NCBI RefSeq assembly: GCF_019464495.1
Contig: NZ_CP080492.1
Location: 2,914,001-2,978,000 of the forward strand
DNA: 64,000 nucleotides
Direction: 5' to 3'
DNA from: Leucobacter luti
GTDB lineage: Bacteria; Actinomycetota; Actinomycetes; Actinomycetales; Microbacteriaceae
Shown one piece after another: positions 46,047 through 54,962 of this stretch. Within the stretch, counting starts at the first letter, position 1. Every line of letters begins with the position of its first letter. The notes beneath the pieces are model-generated. The model did no database searches and was not told where the DNA came from. It saw only the letters and a list, made by a program, of their open reading frames with translations. The position numbers and the translations under genes were made by a program.

Positions 46047-47660
46047 ATGAGGCATATGTGGACGGTGAACAAGACTCGGAATTCTCGTGCGGGGCGAGCG
46101 ATGCTCGGGGTGCTTGCCCTCACGCTCGCGCTCTCCGGCTGCGCACATCTCACCCCTGGGCTTCCCGACGGTTCCAGCGCGCGCTCCGGAGAGCTCACCG
46201 CCTCGGAAAGTGTGCCCCCGTCAGAGGCTGCAGCACGCCAAGCGAGCGATTTTCCAGAAGTGTACGAACAGCAGATCAGCTGGCGAGCGTGTTCCGCCAG
46301 CGACGGCCTCGACCGGGTGCTCGCACAAGCGCTCGAGGACGCTGACGTGGACGTCAGCGAGATCCGCTGCGGCACCGTGCTCGCACCATTCGACTGGACG
46401 GACCCGGACGACACAGACCAGATCACGCTTGCGATCGTGCACATTCCGGCAACGGGTGACGCACCGATCGGCACACTGCTCGGCAATCCGGGCGGGCCAG
46501 GCGCCACCGGCGTCGATTTCATGCTCGGAATGCCGCTCTCGCCCGGCTTTGAGCCGGTCCTTGAGCAGTACGATCTCCTCGGCTTCGATCCGCGCGGGAT
46601 CGGGAACAGCACGCCGCTCGACTGTGACGGGGGCGGATCAGAGATTCTTGCGATCCAGATCGGTTCCTGCGTCGCAACGAACCCGATAGCGCACACCATG
46701 GGCACCTCGCAGGTCGCGCGCGACATGGAACTGTTGCGTGCACTCATCGATGCTGAGAAGCTCGATTTCTTCGGATACTCCTACGGCACGATGCTGGGCG
46801 CAAGCTACGCCACCCTGTTCCCCAACCGCGTGGGCCGGATGGTGCTTGACAGTGCAGAAAACGCACAGTGGGCAAGCCCAATCCATCGCTTCGACCAGTC
46901 GGTGGCGATCGCCAACGCCACGGTGTCACTCGCCACGTCGTGTCGCACGGAGTTCCGCGACGAGGTCGAGGTCTGTCCGTTTGTCGATGAGGATTCGCTG
47001 CTGCGTGTGCTCAGCGAACTGAACGAGACACCGCTCGTGGCGAGCGACGGCACAGAGCTGAGCGGTGATCTGCTGCAGGCATATCTCACTGAGACGCTGT
47101 ACCAGAGCCACTACGAGCGCGGCCGCGCACTCGATCAGATTGCACTCGCCCTGCTGGGGGACCAGGACGCGATCGACGGGGTCGCTGCGATCTTCGCGAG
47201 CAACGAGGGGAGCGTCGACCTCGCCATGGAGATCGTCACCTGCCACTCCTTCCCGATCGAGCCCGATATTCCCGGCCTCCTCGCGCACATCCGGGAGACA
47301 GGAATGCCCCGTCTGCTCGGTGGCCCCGAGATCACCGACGACACCCTCGCGCCGTTCGTTGATCTCTCCTGCTACGCACTGCCCGAGAGTGGTCTCGACA
47401 TCACAGAGCGCTTTGATGCGAGCGAAGCGGATCCGATTCTCGTGATTGGGATCACCGGAGATCACGCCACCCCCTACCAGTATGCGAAAGAGCTCGTCGA
47501 AGAATTGGGCAACGCCACGCTGCTGACGCTGGATGGCCAAGGGCATGCCGCCTCCTACAGCGGTCGGTCTACGTGCATCGACTCCGCAGTCACGAGCTAC
47601 CTGCTCAGCGGTGACCTCCCGAAGCCTGACACCGTGTGCCGCGACGACGACCGCAGTTGA
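46047..47660 (+). CDS. lipoprotein alpha/beta hydrolase, TAP-like peptidase family
   Basis: 537 aa. The signal peptide has lipobox LALSGC, so the enzyme is membrane-anchored outside. The alpha/beta-hydrolase fold has the oxyanion HG-type loop NPGGPGATG, nucleophile elbow GYSYGTMLG, acid region near ITGDHATPYQYA and catalytic His in GQGHAASY. This is the pattern of Streptomyces tripeptidyl aminopeptidases (TAP-like C-terminal domain). The start is uncertain between ATG 46047, ATG 46056 and GTG 46065; all keep the signal peptide. Confidence 0.9.
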   Translation: MRHMWTVNKTRNSRAGRAMLGVLALTLALSGCAHLTPGLPDGSSARSGELTASESVPPSEAAARQASDFPEVYEQQISWRACSASDGLDRVLAQALEDADVDVSEIRCGTVLAPFDWTDPDDTDQITLAIVHIPATGDAPIGTLLGNPGGPGATGVDFMLGMPLSPGFEPVLEQYDLLGFDPRGIGNSTPLDCDGGGSEILAIQIGSCVATNPIAHTMGTSQVARDMELLRALIDAEKLDFFGYSYGTMLGASYATLFPNRVGRMVLDSAENAQWASPIHRFDQSVAIANATVSLATSCRTEFRDEVEVCPFVDEDSLLRVLSELNETPLVASDGTELSGDLLQAYLTETLYQSHYERGRALDQIALALLGDQDAIDGVAAIFASNEGSVDLAMEIVTCHSFPIEPDIPGLLAHIRETGMPRLLGGPEITDDTLAPFVDLSCYALPESGLDITERFDASEADPILVIGITGDHATPYQYAKELVEELGNATLLTLDGQGHAASYSGRSTCIDSAVTSYLLSGDLPKPDTVCRDDDRS

Positions 47661-47723
47661 GGCGATCTGGCTGGCACTCGGCATAGAATCCTTGCCACAC
47701 CACAATTCCCACCAGGAGGCAGC

Positions 47724-47933
47724 ATGTCTGAACAGGTGAAAGGCCCGAAGTCCTACTTCCCGTCGATCGAGTCGAAGTACGGCAAGACGGTCGAGGAGTG
47801 GTTCGCTGAGCTGCGTCCGCTCGCGGGGCAGAAGCACATGGACCAGGTCGCGTTCCTGAAGGAGCAGGGCATGGGCCACGGGCATGCGAACGCGCTGGTG
47901 CACGTCTTCCGCGCCGAACACGGCGGCGCGTAG
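47724..47933 (+). CDS. DUF4287 domain protein
   Basis: 69 aa with AGGAGG 6-11 bp before ATG. The sequence SYFPSIESKYGKTVEEWFAELRP...HANALVHVFRAEH is the typical DUF4287 pattern. It is a small soluble protein of unknown function, complete. Confidence 0.92.
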   Translation: MSEQVKGPKSYFPSIESKYGKTVEEWFAELRPLAGQKHMDQVAFLKEQGMGHGHANALVHVFRAEHGGA

Positions 47934-48002
47934 TCGGTGCGCCGACACCGCGCGCTCCGCTGAATGATGCGCCGCGCACGGCTCCAGGCATACCATCGGC
48001 AT

Positions 48003-48659
48003 ATGAGGCTACGTTCCGTTCGTGCGCAATTGCGACTGCGCTGGGCGGTCGCGCTCGCGGTCGGACTCATCGCAGGGGTGCTCGCTACGCCTGCGCTGGG
48101 CCCAGCCGCGGGTGTGCTGGTGGGGTGGGGCGTGCTCGCGTTGGTCAGCACCACTTGGGTGCTCCTGCAGATCTGGCCCATGGACCCGGCGGCTACGCGC
48201 GCACACGCCACGGCTGAGGATCCCGGACATCGCATCGCCAGGATCGTCGCCATCCTCGGCAGCGTGATCAGTCTTGGCGCGGTCGGCGTCGTCATTGTTG
48301 AGGCCCGCAGCGCTGCAGACGGGGAAGCCGTGGCCCTCGCCGGCATAGCGGTGCTGAGCGTGGTGTCCTCGTGGGCATTGATCCAGACGAACTACCTGCT
48401 CCACTACGCGCGGGTCTATTACGAGCCGGGAACGCGGGACGGGCTAGCCAGGGGGATCGACTTCAATCAGGACGACGACCCGTGCTACACCGATTTCGCG
48501 TATTTCTCGGTGGGACTGGGCATGACCTACCAGGTCGCTGACACCGATGTGACACGGGCGGAGATCCGCAGGATCGTCATCGCGCAGACCCTGCTCGCGT
48601 ACTTGTTCGGGGCCGGGATCCTGGCCGTCGTCATCAACCTGATTGCCGGACTCGGCTGA
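48003..48659 (+). CDS. DUF1345 family membrane protein
   Basis: About 218 aa from ATG 48003 (ATG 47964 is a possible longer start). Five or six TM helices are likely. The family motifs WALIQTNYLLHYARVYY and DFAYFSVGLGMTYQVADTDVTRAEIRRIVIAQTLLAYLFG are strong matches to DUF1345. Function is unknown. Confidence 0.88.
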   Translation: MRLRSVRAQLRLRWAVALAVGLIAGVLATPALGPAAGVLVGWGVLALVSTTWVLLQIWPMDPAATRAHATAEDPGHRIARIVAILGSVISLGAVGVVIVEARSAADGEAVALAGIAVLSVVSSWALIQTNYLLHYARVYYEPGTRDGLARGIDFNQDDDPCYTDFAYFSVGLGMTYQVADTDVTRAEIRRIVIAQTLLAYLFGAGILAVVINLIAGLG

Positions 48660-48702
48660 TCCAGCACCAGCACCAGCACGCCACGGCGGTAACGTCTCGC
48701 CC

Positions 48703-48750
48703 GCTTTGCGTCCGGCTTTGCGTCGGGCTTTGCGTCGGGCTTCGCGTCCC
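48703..48750. repeat. four 12-bp tandem repeats
   Basis: GCTTTGCGTCCG, GCTTTGCGTCGG twice, and GCTTCGCGTCCC, 46 bp before the alarmone synthetase start. Copy number is a natural source of promoter variation. A preceding CCAGCA-type microrepeat lies at about 48661-48678. Confidence 0.85.
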
Positions 48751-48795
48751 GCGAAATCACAGCCCGTTCTGAAGCGCCGGCGATACGCTGCTGAC

Positions 48796-49602
48796 ATGAG
48801 CACTCCTGCACCGGACGCGTTCGCCGCTACCCAGGAGGAGGTCGACGTTGACGACGAGATCACGATCTCGGCAAGCGCCCTCCGCACGCTGGGCGATCAG
48901 ATGCAGCGGTTCCTCCTCGAGTATCGCTTTGCGATGCAGGAGGTTGAAACGAAACTTGCCATCCTGCGCGAGGAGTTCCTCCACATGCACGAGTACAACC
49001 CGATTGAGCATGTCTCAAGTCGGGTGAAATCGGTCGACAGCCTCGTCTCAAAGCTGGAGCGGCGGGGGATCAGTAGCGAATTTGAGGTCATCCGCACCGA
49101 GATTCAAGACATCGCAGGCGTCCGTGTCACCTGCGCCTTCATCCACGATGTGTACCGGCTCTTCGACCTCCTGACTCAGCAAGACGACATCACGGTGCTC
49201 GAAGTCGAGGACTATATCGAGACTCCGAAAGACAACGGCTACCAGAGCCTGCACACGATCCTCTCGATCCCCGTCTATCTCTCGACCGGCCGCGTCGACG
49301 TGCCGGTTGAAGTCCAGTTCCGCACCATCGCGATGGACTTCTGGGCCAGCCTCGAACACAAGATCTACTACAAATACGCACGCCAGGTGCCGGACACTCT
49401 CACGCGCGAGCTCAAGCACGCCGCCGATACCGCAGCAGAACTCGACACCCGCATGGAACGGCTGCACGCTCAGCTGCACGGCGCGCCGCCCCCGCACACC
49501 GGCCCGATTAACCTGCAGCGGGTACAAGAGGCAACCAGGCAGCAGCGGATCGCGCGTATGCAGGAGCCTGAACCACAACGGCGCACCGTTCGCCCGGTGT
49601 AG
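48796..49602 (+). CDS. small alarmone synthetase (RelQ/RelP-like)
   Basis: 268 aa from ATG 48796. It makes (p)ppGpp from ATP and GDP/GTP. The synthetase motifs are NPIEHVSSRVKSVDSLVSKLERR, DIAGVRVTCAF, ETPKDNGYQSLHTIL and VPVEVQFRTIAMDFWASLEHKIYYK. There is no HD hydrolase, TGS or ACT domain, so it is a stand-alone synthetase rather than RelA/SpoT. The C-terminus is a Pro/Arg/Gln tail. The next gene (kinase-like) starts 12 bp later and may share its transcript. Confidence 0.93.
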   Translation: MSTPAPDAFAATQEEVDVDDEITISASALRTLGDQMQRFLLEYRFAMQEVETKLAILREEFLHMHEYNPIEHVSSRVKSVDSLVSKLERRGISSEFEVIRTEIQDIAGVRVTCAFIHDVYRLFDLLTQQDDITVLEVEDYIETPKDNGYQSLHTILSIPVYLSTGRVDVPVEVQFRTIAMDFWASLEHKIYYKYARQVPDTLTRELKHAADTAAELDTRMERLHAQLHGAPPPHTGPINLQRVQEATRQQRIARMQEPEPQRRTVRPV

Positions 49603-49614
49603 TCTGCGGCGCCC

Positions 49615-50406
49615 GTGCGCTACGGTCGAAGCGTGGAGAGCGAACACCTGCCGGGAGGATCGGGCGGCGTCTGGCGCATGCGGAGCGCAGACGGTGAGAC
49701 GCGCGTCCATCGGCCGACTGGCCCCTGGACCCCCGCCGTGCATCACCTGCTGGCGTTTCTGAACGAGCGTGGACTCGACGGGATCCCTGCGGTGCATGGG
49801 ATCGACGCGGAACATCGCGAGGTGCTCGACTACCTCCCGGGAGCGACACTTGATCCTGAGACCGAGGAAGTCGACGACGCCGCGCTCGCTGCAGCCGCGG
49901 CCTGGCTCCGACGCTTTCACGATACAGTGCGCGAGTTCCGGCCGGGCGCACTCGAATGGCGCCAAGGCGTCCAGGAGCTCGCCTCAGACGAGGTGATCTG
50001 TCACAACGATCCCGGGCTCTACAACTGGGTCGTGGTGGACGGTGAATTCGCCGGCATGATCGACTGGGATCGCGCGGGGCCGGGCCGGCCGATCGACGAT
50101 CTCGCCTTCCTGTGCTGGTCAGGGGTGCCGCTGCTGCGTGAACTTCCCGTTGCGGACGCCGCTCGCCGTGTCGCGCTTGCCGCTGCATCCTACGGTGACA
50201 TCGATCCGAGTGAACTCCTCGACGCGGTGGACGCCCGCATGGGCCTGATCGCTGCTCGCTGGCGCGCAGGGATCGAGCGCGGAGATCCTGGCACGATCGC
50301 TCTGCGCGACGCCGGAGTGATGGACCGACATCTTGCCCGCGTTGCGGGTTTCGACGCGCGCCGGGAGCTGATCCGGGCCGCACTGGGCACGATTGCGAAC
50401 CACTGA
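49615..50406 (+). CDS. APH-type phosphotransferase family protein
   Basis: About 263 aa from GTG 49615 (GTG 49633 possible). The kinase core is shown by CHNDPGLYNWVVVDGEFAGMIDWDRAGPGRPIDDLAFL (Brenner HxDxxxxN and DxD metal site) and the helical C-lobe. Substrate is unknown: the family includes aminoglycoside, choline and homoserine kinases, and a resistance role is not implied. Confidence 0.9.
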   Translation: MRYGRSVESEHLPGGSGGVWRMRSADGETRVHRPTGPWTPAVHHLLAFLNERGLDGIPAVHGIDAEHREVLDYLPGATLDPETEEVDDAALAAAAAWLRRFHDTVREFRPGALEWRQGVQELASDEVICHNDPGLYNWVVVDGEFAGMIDWDRAGPGRPIDDLAFLCWSGVPLLRELPVADAARRVALAAASYGDIDPSELLDAVDARMGLIAARWRAGIERGDPGTIALRDAGVMDRHLARVAGFDARRELIRAALGTIANH

Positions 50407-50417
50407 GGGAGCGAAAC

Positions 50418-51341
50418 ATGACTGTGCACGATGACCGGGCCGCCGCAAACCGAGCGTCCACGTTGACCCTGACCGATGGGGGCATCGAAACTGCCCTCGT
50501 GGATCGGCTCGGCCAGGAACTGCCAGAGTTCGCCGCATTCGTGCTGCTGCAGAGCGTTGACGGGCGCGCCGCGCTCCGCGAATACTATCGGCCATTCGTT
50601 GAGTTGGCTGCCGAGCGCGGGCTTCCGCTCGTGCTCGACACCCCGACGTGGCGCGCAAACCCAGATTGGGGTGCCCGGGTGGGGGCCGACACCGCTGCGC
50701 TCGCTCAGGCCAACGGCGATGCCGTCGCGCTCGTGCGCGAGGCGAGCGAGGATCGCGGCGATGAAGTGCCGCTCGACGTCATCATCAATGGGTGTGTCGG
50801 CCCGCGATTTGACGAGTTCGTCCCGGCGGAGCGAATGACAGCCGAGGAAGCTGAACGCTATCACTCCCAGCAGGTCGTAGCACTCGCAGAAGCGGGGGCC
50901 GATCGGGTCACTGCCGTCACGATGCTCGATGCGGCAGAAGGAATCGGCGTGATCCGAGCAGCACAGGCGGCGAGGATTCCCGTCGCGGTTTCATTTGCCG
51001 TTGGCGCTGACGGATTGCTCGGCGACGGCAGCACCGTTGCCGAGGCGATCGCCGCGGCCGATGCCGCCACAGACGCCGCAGCCATTGGGTTTCTCGTGAA
51101 CTGTGCGCACCCGAGCGAGGTGACCCTCGGCCTCTCGGCGAGCGCTAGTGCTCCCGAACTGGAACGGATCATTGGCTTCCGGCTGAACGCCGCTGAGCAG
51201 GGCGACGAAGGTGCAGGGGATCCGCCGGCCACCTTTGCTGCCGGCGTCCACGCGCTGCGATCGCTCGCGCCAAACGCCGTGGCACTCGGCGGCTGCTGCG
51301 GCACCGATGTTCCGCATATCAGGGCGCTCGCTGAGGTGTAA
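50418..51341 (+). CDS. homocysteine S-methyltransferase family protein
   Basis: 307 aa, 11 bp after the kinase-like gene, with GAGGGAGCG site. The Zn-thiol motifs VNCAHPSE (near residue 230) and GGCCGTD (near 294) are both present, as are LTDGGIETAL and NGCVGPRFDEF. It resembles MmuM-type enzymes that methylate homocysteine from S-methylmethionine or SAM. The window also begins with a probable mtnA, but the two are 50 kb apart. Confidence 0.9.
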   Translation: MTVHDDRAAANRASTLTLTDGGIETALVDRLGQELPEFAAFVLLQSVDGRAALREYYRPFVELAAERGLPLVLDTPTWRANPDWGARVGADTAALAQANGDAVALVREASEDRGDEVPLDVIINGCVGPRFDEFVPAERMTAEEAERYHSQQVVALAEAGADRVTAVTMLDAAEGIGVIRAAQAARIPVAVSFAVGADGLLGDGSTVAEAIAAADAATDAAAIGFLVNCAHPSEVTLGLSASASAPELERIIGFRLNAAEQGDEGAGDPPATFAAGVHALRSLAPNAVALGGCCGTDVPHIRALAEV

Positions 51342-51413
51342 TTCGCGGTGCAAAGTATGGCCTACTGGGCATACTGACACGGAATACGTGATTCGAATGG
51401 TTAGGGTGGGGGT

Positions 51414-52115
51414 GTGAATAAGGACCCACTGGAGGAACTCTTCGGCACGCCCGATGAGACGCCCGAGCCTGTCCCTGCCCGTGAACGCCTCGCGTATGAG
51501 CAGGCGGATCGGGTGCGCACTGCACAGTTCCCCGCCGAACGAGGCGCAGTCGGACGTGCCCAGAGCGAGGCACCCAGCTCGCGCGCGCAGGCAGCGAAGC
51601 CATGGATTATCGTCGGTGTCGTTGCCGTGCTCGCCATCATCGGCGCAATCGTGGTGCTGAATATGGCCCGTGGTCAGGAGGCGCCGGCTCCGACCGCGAG
51701 CACCACCACCACCCCCACAACGTCACAGCAGACGACACCTCCCACAACGCCGAGCACACAGCCGACTGAGAAGCCGGAGACGGAAAAACCGGACGACGAG
51801 GTGCCGTCAGTTGAGGTGGGGGACACCATCGTGTTCCCCATTGGCCCGTGGAATGCGACATCGCAGTGGCCACAGCGGCTCGGCGGCGCGAGCTTCGAGA
51901 TCCCGACACAGACAGATTTGCGTCTCAGCGGCGAACTGTTCAATTCATTCCCCGCGGAGTGTGAGGCAATGCGCACGCAATGGGGCGCAACGAAACTCGC
52001 CGACGGCAGCTTTGAAGTTGCGAAGCCCGCCACGAAGTGTGCGGCTGCACCGGAGCTGTACGACGAGGTCTGGGGGCTGCTCGACGCCTGGGTGAAGACA
52101 ATCAAGGTCGGCTAA
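51414..52115 (+). CDS. single-TM protein with Thr/Pro stalk and extracytoplasmic domain
   Basis: 233 aa from GTG 51414. The N-terminal cytoplasmic part (1-60) is followed by one TM helix (about 63-85: WIIVGVVAVLAIIGAIVVLNMA). A Thr/Pro/Gln/Glu stalk (about 90-130, disordered) leads to a small domain with two cysteines (ECEAMRTQWG...CAAAPELYDEVW) that likely form a disulfide. I recognise no family. Its stop overlaps the convergent CPBP gene. Confidence 0.75.
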   Translation: MNKDPLEELFGTPDETPEPVPARERLAYEQADRVRTAQFPAERGAVGRAQSEAPSSRAQAAKPWIIVGVVAVLAIIGAIVVLNMARGQEAPAPTASTTTTPTTSQQTTPPTTPSTQPTEKPETEKPDDEVPSVEVGDTIVFPIGPWNATSQWPQRLGGASFEIPTQTDLRLSGELFNSFPAECEAMRTQWGATKLADGSFEVAKPATKCAAAPELYDEVWGLLDAWVKTIKVG

Positions 52116-52909
52116 GGAGCACCGAACAAGCTGGGCCAGAGGGCGAGCGCGAGCGGATACCCGGCGAAGCTGACGATGTCGAGGATCCAGTGCGCCACAA
52201 TCAGGGGCAGGATCCTGCCGAAGCGGTGGTACGCCCAACCGAACACGATGCCCATGACGACATTGCCGAGAAAGCCGCCGAACCCCTGGTAGAGGTGGTA
52301 GCTGCCACGCAGCACCGCGCTCGTCAGGATGATCGCGATCGTGCCGAGACCGAGTCGCCGCAGCCGGTCAAACAGATACGCCACGACAATGAGCTCTTCG
52401 CTCAGCGCCGCGCGCAATGCCTGAAGCACGAGCACCGGCACAGTCCACCAGAACGCGTCGAGGCTGGTCGGCACCACTGTGAGGTTGATTCCGATTGCCT
52501 TGGAAACCAGGTAGAAGGCGATTCCCGGGATCCCGATCAGCGCTGCGAGCCCGACACCCCAGCCGGTCTCGCCCAGCCACCAACGGCGGCTGGCGCCGGT
52601 TGAAACGTTGACCGGGGCACCGAAGCCGAGCCGGCCGAGTCGCGGGGCGGCTGAGCGCCACAGGAGGAACACCACAAGCGCGGTTGGTGCGAGCCCGAAG
52701 CCGAACGCGAGGAGCTGATAGACCAGATCAAACACTGGGCGTTCAGCGAGCGAGCGATTGATCGTTGTCGATTGCTCGGCAAGCGTGGTGTCGCGTGTGA
52801 GACGCTCGGTGATGGCGACGATGGCGTACACGGCAGAAGCGCCGAACGACAGGGCGAGCACGATGCCAATTTCCCAGCGCAGCCGGGCTCGAGATGCTGA
52901 GACATTCAC
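52112..52909 (-). CDS. CPBP family intramembrane protease
   Basis: 265 aa, about eight TM helices. The CPBP (Rce1/Abi) motifs are RAALSEELIVVAYLF (motif 1, paired Glu), SAVLRGSYHLYQGFGG (motif 2, His) and LIVAHWILDIVSF (motif 3, His). The usual Arg after EExxx is not evident, as in other actinobacterial members. Substrates are unknown. Neighbouring genes do not suggest a bacteriocin immunity role. Confidence 0.87.
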   Translation of the reverse strand: MNVSASRARLRWEIGIVLALSFGASAVYAIVAITERLTRDTTLAEQSTTINRSLAERPVFDLVYQLLAFGFGLAPTALVVFLLWRSAAPRLGRLGFGAPVNVSTGASRRWWLGETGWGVGLAALIGIPGIAFYLVSKAIGINLTVVPTSLDAFWWTVPVLVLQALRAALSEELIVVAYLFDRLRRLGLGTIAIILTSAVLRGSYHLYQGFGGFLGNVVMGIVFGWAYHRFGRILPLIVAHWILDIVSFAGYPLALALWPSLFGAP

Positions 52910-53167
52910 GGGTTCAGGCTATCGCTGGAGCGGTGCAGAGTTCCCGGGAGATTCTGGTGGGTTCGTACAGACTTCTGCCCCGACTCCCGCGTGGAGTTTG
53001 CGGACATCTACAGTACTGGGTCACGAAGTCGTTACGTGGACCGTTTTCGAAAATGCGGTGGAAATCTGTCGATAGTCTGGTGGAGTACACATCTCAATCC
53101 CGCGGGGGATGGGCTTCACTTTGTTGTGACGTGCCCGGCTCCGCGGGCATGTTCAAGGAGGACACCA

Positions 53168-54778
53168 GTGAAGCGATCACGGATGGGCTTAGGGTTCATT
53201 GCTCTGGCCACCGCCGGCGCGTTCGCCCTTTCAGGGTGCACGTCGGGTGACGGATCGACCGGCAATGCAGCCGGAAGTGGCGAAGGCATCATCACTGTCA
53301 ACGCTACCGAGCCTCAAAAGGGCCTGATCCCTGCTGATACGACTGAAGTGGGTGGCGGCAAGGTCGTCGACGCACTGTGGGAAGGCCTCGTCTACTACGA
53401 TGCCGAAGGCGCTACCCAGATGGGTGTCGCTGAGTCGATCGAATCAGATAACGGAACAACCTGGACGGTGAAGCTCCGCGACGACGCGGTGTTCTCCGAC
53501 GGGACACCGGTGCTCGCGAAGAACTTCGTTGATGCGTGGAACTACGCAGCAAACGTCGACAACGCTCTCGGCAACCAGTACTTCTTCAGCGCTATCGCTG
53601 GTTTCAGCGAGACCGAGCCCGTGGAGGAGCTATCCGGTCTGAAGGTGATCGACGATCACACCTTCACCATCGAAGCGACACCGGATTTCCCGGACCGTCT
53701 CGGATACTCGGCGTACTACCCGCTCCCTGATGTCGCGTTCGAAGACATGGAGGCCTTCGGCCAGTCGCCGATCGGCAACGGCCTCTACAAGTTTGCGAGC
53801 GACGACGCCTGGAAGCACGATGTCGAGATCAAGCTGGTGAAGAACGACACCTATGTCGGACCCCGTGAAGTTGCCAACGGTGGCATTGACTTCAAGGTCT
53901 ACGCTTCCCTCGACGCCGCATACACGGACCTGCTGGCGAACAACCTCGACGTGCTCGATCAGATCCCGGATACGTCGTTCGCTGTGTTCCAGGATGAGCT
54001 CGGAGATCGCGCGATCAACCAGGCCGGCGCTCTGATGACGACGCTGACGATCTCAGAGAACCTTGAGCACTTCTCCGGCGAAGAAGGCAAGCTGCGCCGC
54101 CAGGCGCTGTCAATGGCAGTTGACCGCGAAGAGATCATCGATGTGATCTTTGAGGGCACGAACATCCCGGCGAAGGACTTCACTTCCCCGATTGTTGACG
54201 GCTACACCGAGGACCTGACGGGTGTCGAGAACCTCGACTTTAACCTGGAAAAGGCCAAGGAACTGTGGGCAGAGGCCGACAAGATGAGCCCCTACGAAGG
54301 AACGCTCGAAGTAGCGACGAACTCCGACGGACCGCACCAGGTGTGGATTGAGGCAGTCGCGAACCAGTGGGCCAACAACCTCGGCGTGACGGCTGCTCCG
54401 AAGCTGTACCCGACTTTCCAGGCTTTCCTGGATGATCGCGAAGCGGACACCGTTGGCGGCCCGTTCCGGTCCGGCTGGCAGGCTGACTACCCGGGTGCTT
54501 ACAACTACCTCCAGCCCCTGTACTACACGGGCGCAAGCTCCAACCACGGCTTCTACAGCAACAAGAAGTTTGACACGCTGCTTGACGAGGCTGTGCAGGA
54601 AGCAGACCACGACAAGTCGGTTGCGAAGCTGCAGGAAGCACAGGAGATCCTGCTCGACGAAATGCCGTCGATCCCGCTGTGGTACCAGGGGACCACCGGT
54701 GGACACGGCGAAAACGTCGACAACGTCGCTTTCGGGTGGAATTCCGTTCCCATCTTCAACGAGATCACCAAGAAGTAA
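53168..54778 (+). CDS. peptide ABC transporter substrate-binding lipoprotein (first operon)
   Basis: 536 aa from GTG 53168 with AAGGAGGA 6-13 bp upstream; longer readings from 52991 are unsupported. Signal peptide with lipobox ALSGC, then a family-5 extracellular solute-binding domain (DGLVYYDAEG-type opening, VKLRDDAVFSDGTPVLAKNFVDAWNYA, ends GWQADYPGAYNYLQPLYYTG). It captures di/oligopeptides for the permease and ATPase genes at 54963-58586. A hairpin follows the stop. Confidence 0.94.
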   Translation: MKRSRMGLGFIALATAGAFALSGCTSGDGSTGNAAGSGEGIITVNATEPQKGLIPADTTEVGGGKVVDALWEGLVYYDAEGATQMGVAESIESDNGTTWTVKLRDDAVFSDGTPVLAKNFVDAWNYAANVDNALGNQYFFSAIAGFSETEPVEELSGLKVIDDHTFTIEATPDFPDRLGYSAYYPLPDVAFEDMEAFGQSPIGNGLYKFASDDAWKHDVEIKLVKNDTYVGPREVANGGIDFKVYASLDAAYTDLLANNLDVLDQIPDTSFAVFQDELGDRAINQAGALMTTLTISENLEHFSGEEGKLRRQALSMAVDREEIIDVIFEGTNIPAKDFTSPIVDGYTEDLTGVENLDFNLEKAKELWAEADKMSPYEGTLEVATNSDGPHQVWIEAVANQWANNLGVTAAPKLYPTFQAFLDDREADTVGGPFRSGWQADYPGAYNYLQPLYYTGASSNHGFYSNKKFDTLLDEAVQEADHDKSVAKLQEAQEILLDEMPSIPLWYQGTTGGHGENVDNVAFGWNSVPIFNEITKK

Positions 54779-54787
54779 CACATAGAG

Positions 54788-54817
54788 GCAGGCCCCGGAG
54801 AATCCTCCGGGGCCTGC
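54788..54817. terminator. attenuator hairpin between binding-protein and permease genes
   Basis: Perfect 13-bp stem GCAGGCCCCGGAG / CTCCGGGGCCTGC with a 4-nt loop, 9 bp after the binding-protein stop. Partial termination here would give more binding protein than permease and ATPase, which is common in peptide importers. Confidence 0.8.
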
Positions 54818-54962
54818 TGCCGTGTCGCACCACCATCCGAGGTGCGGCGCACGCAACCGCTTCCCAAATCGACGGACACCGAAGTCCGCTGGTTTGTTAC
54901 GCATCACAACTGCGAGAGAATACAGACATGCATAGTTCCATCGGACGGGAGAGGAGCAGCGA

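Noticed and set aside
45251..46747. 498-codon minus-strand open frame
   Set aside because: It runs opposite four supported plus-strand genes and shows Ser/Arg/Pro-rich low-quality sequence.
52991..53167. N-terminal extension of the first binding protein
   Set aside because: GTG 53168 has AAGGAGGA and gives a normal lipoprotein signal peptide; the extension would bury it.
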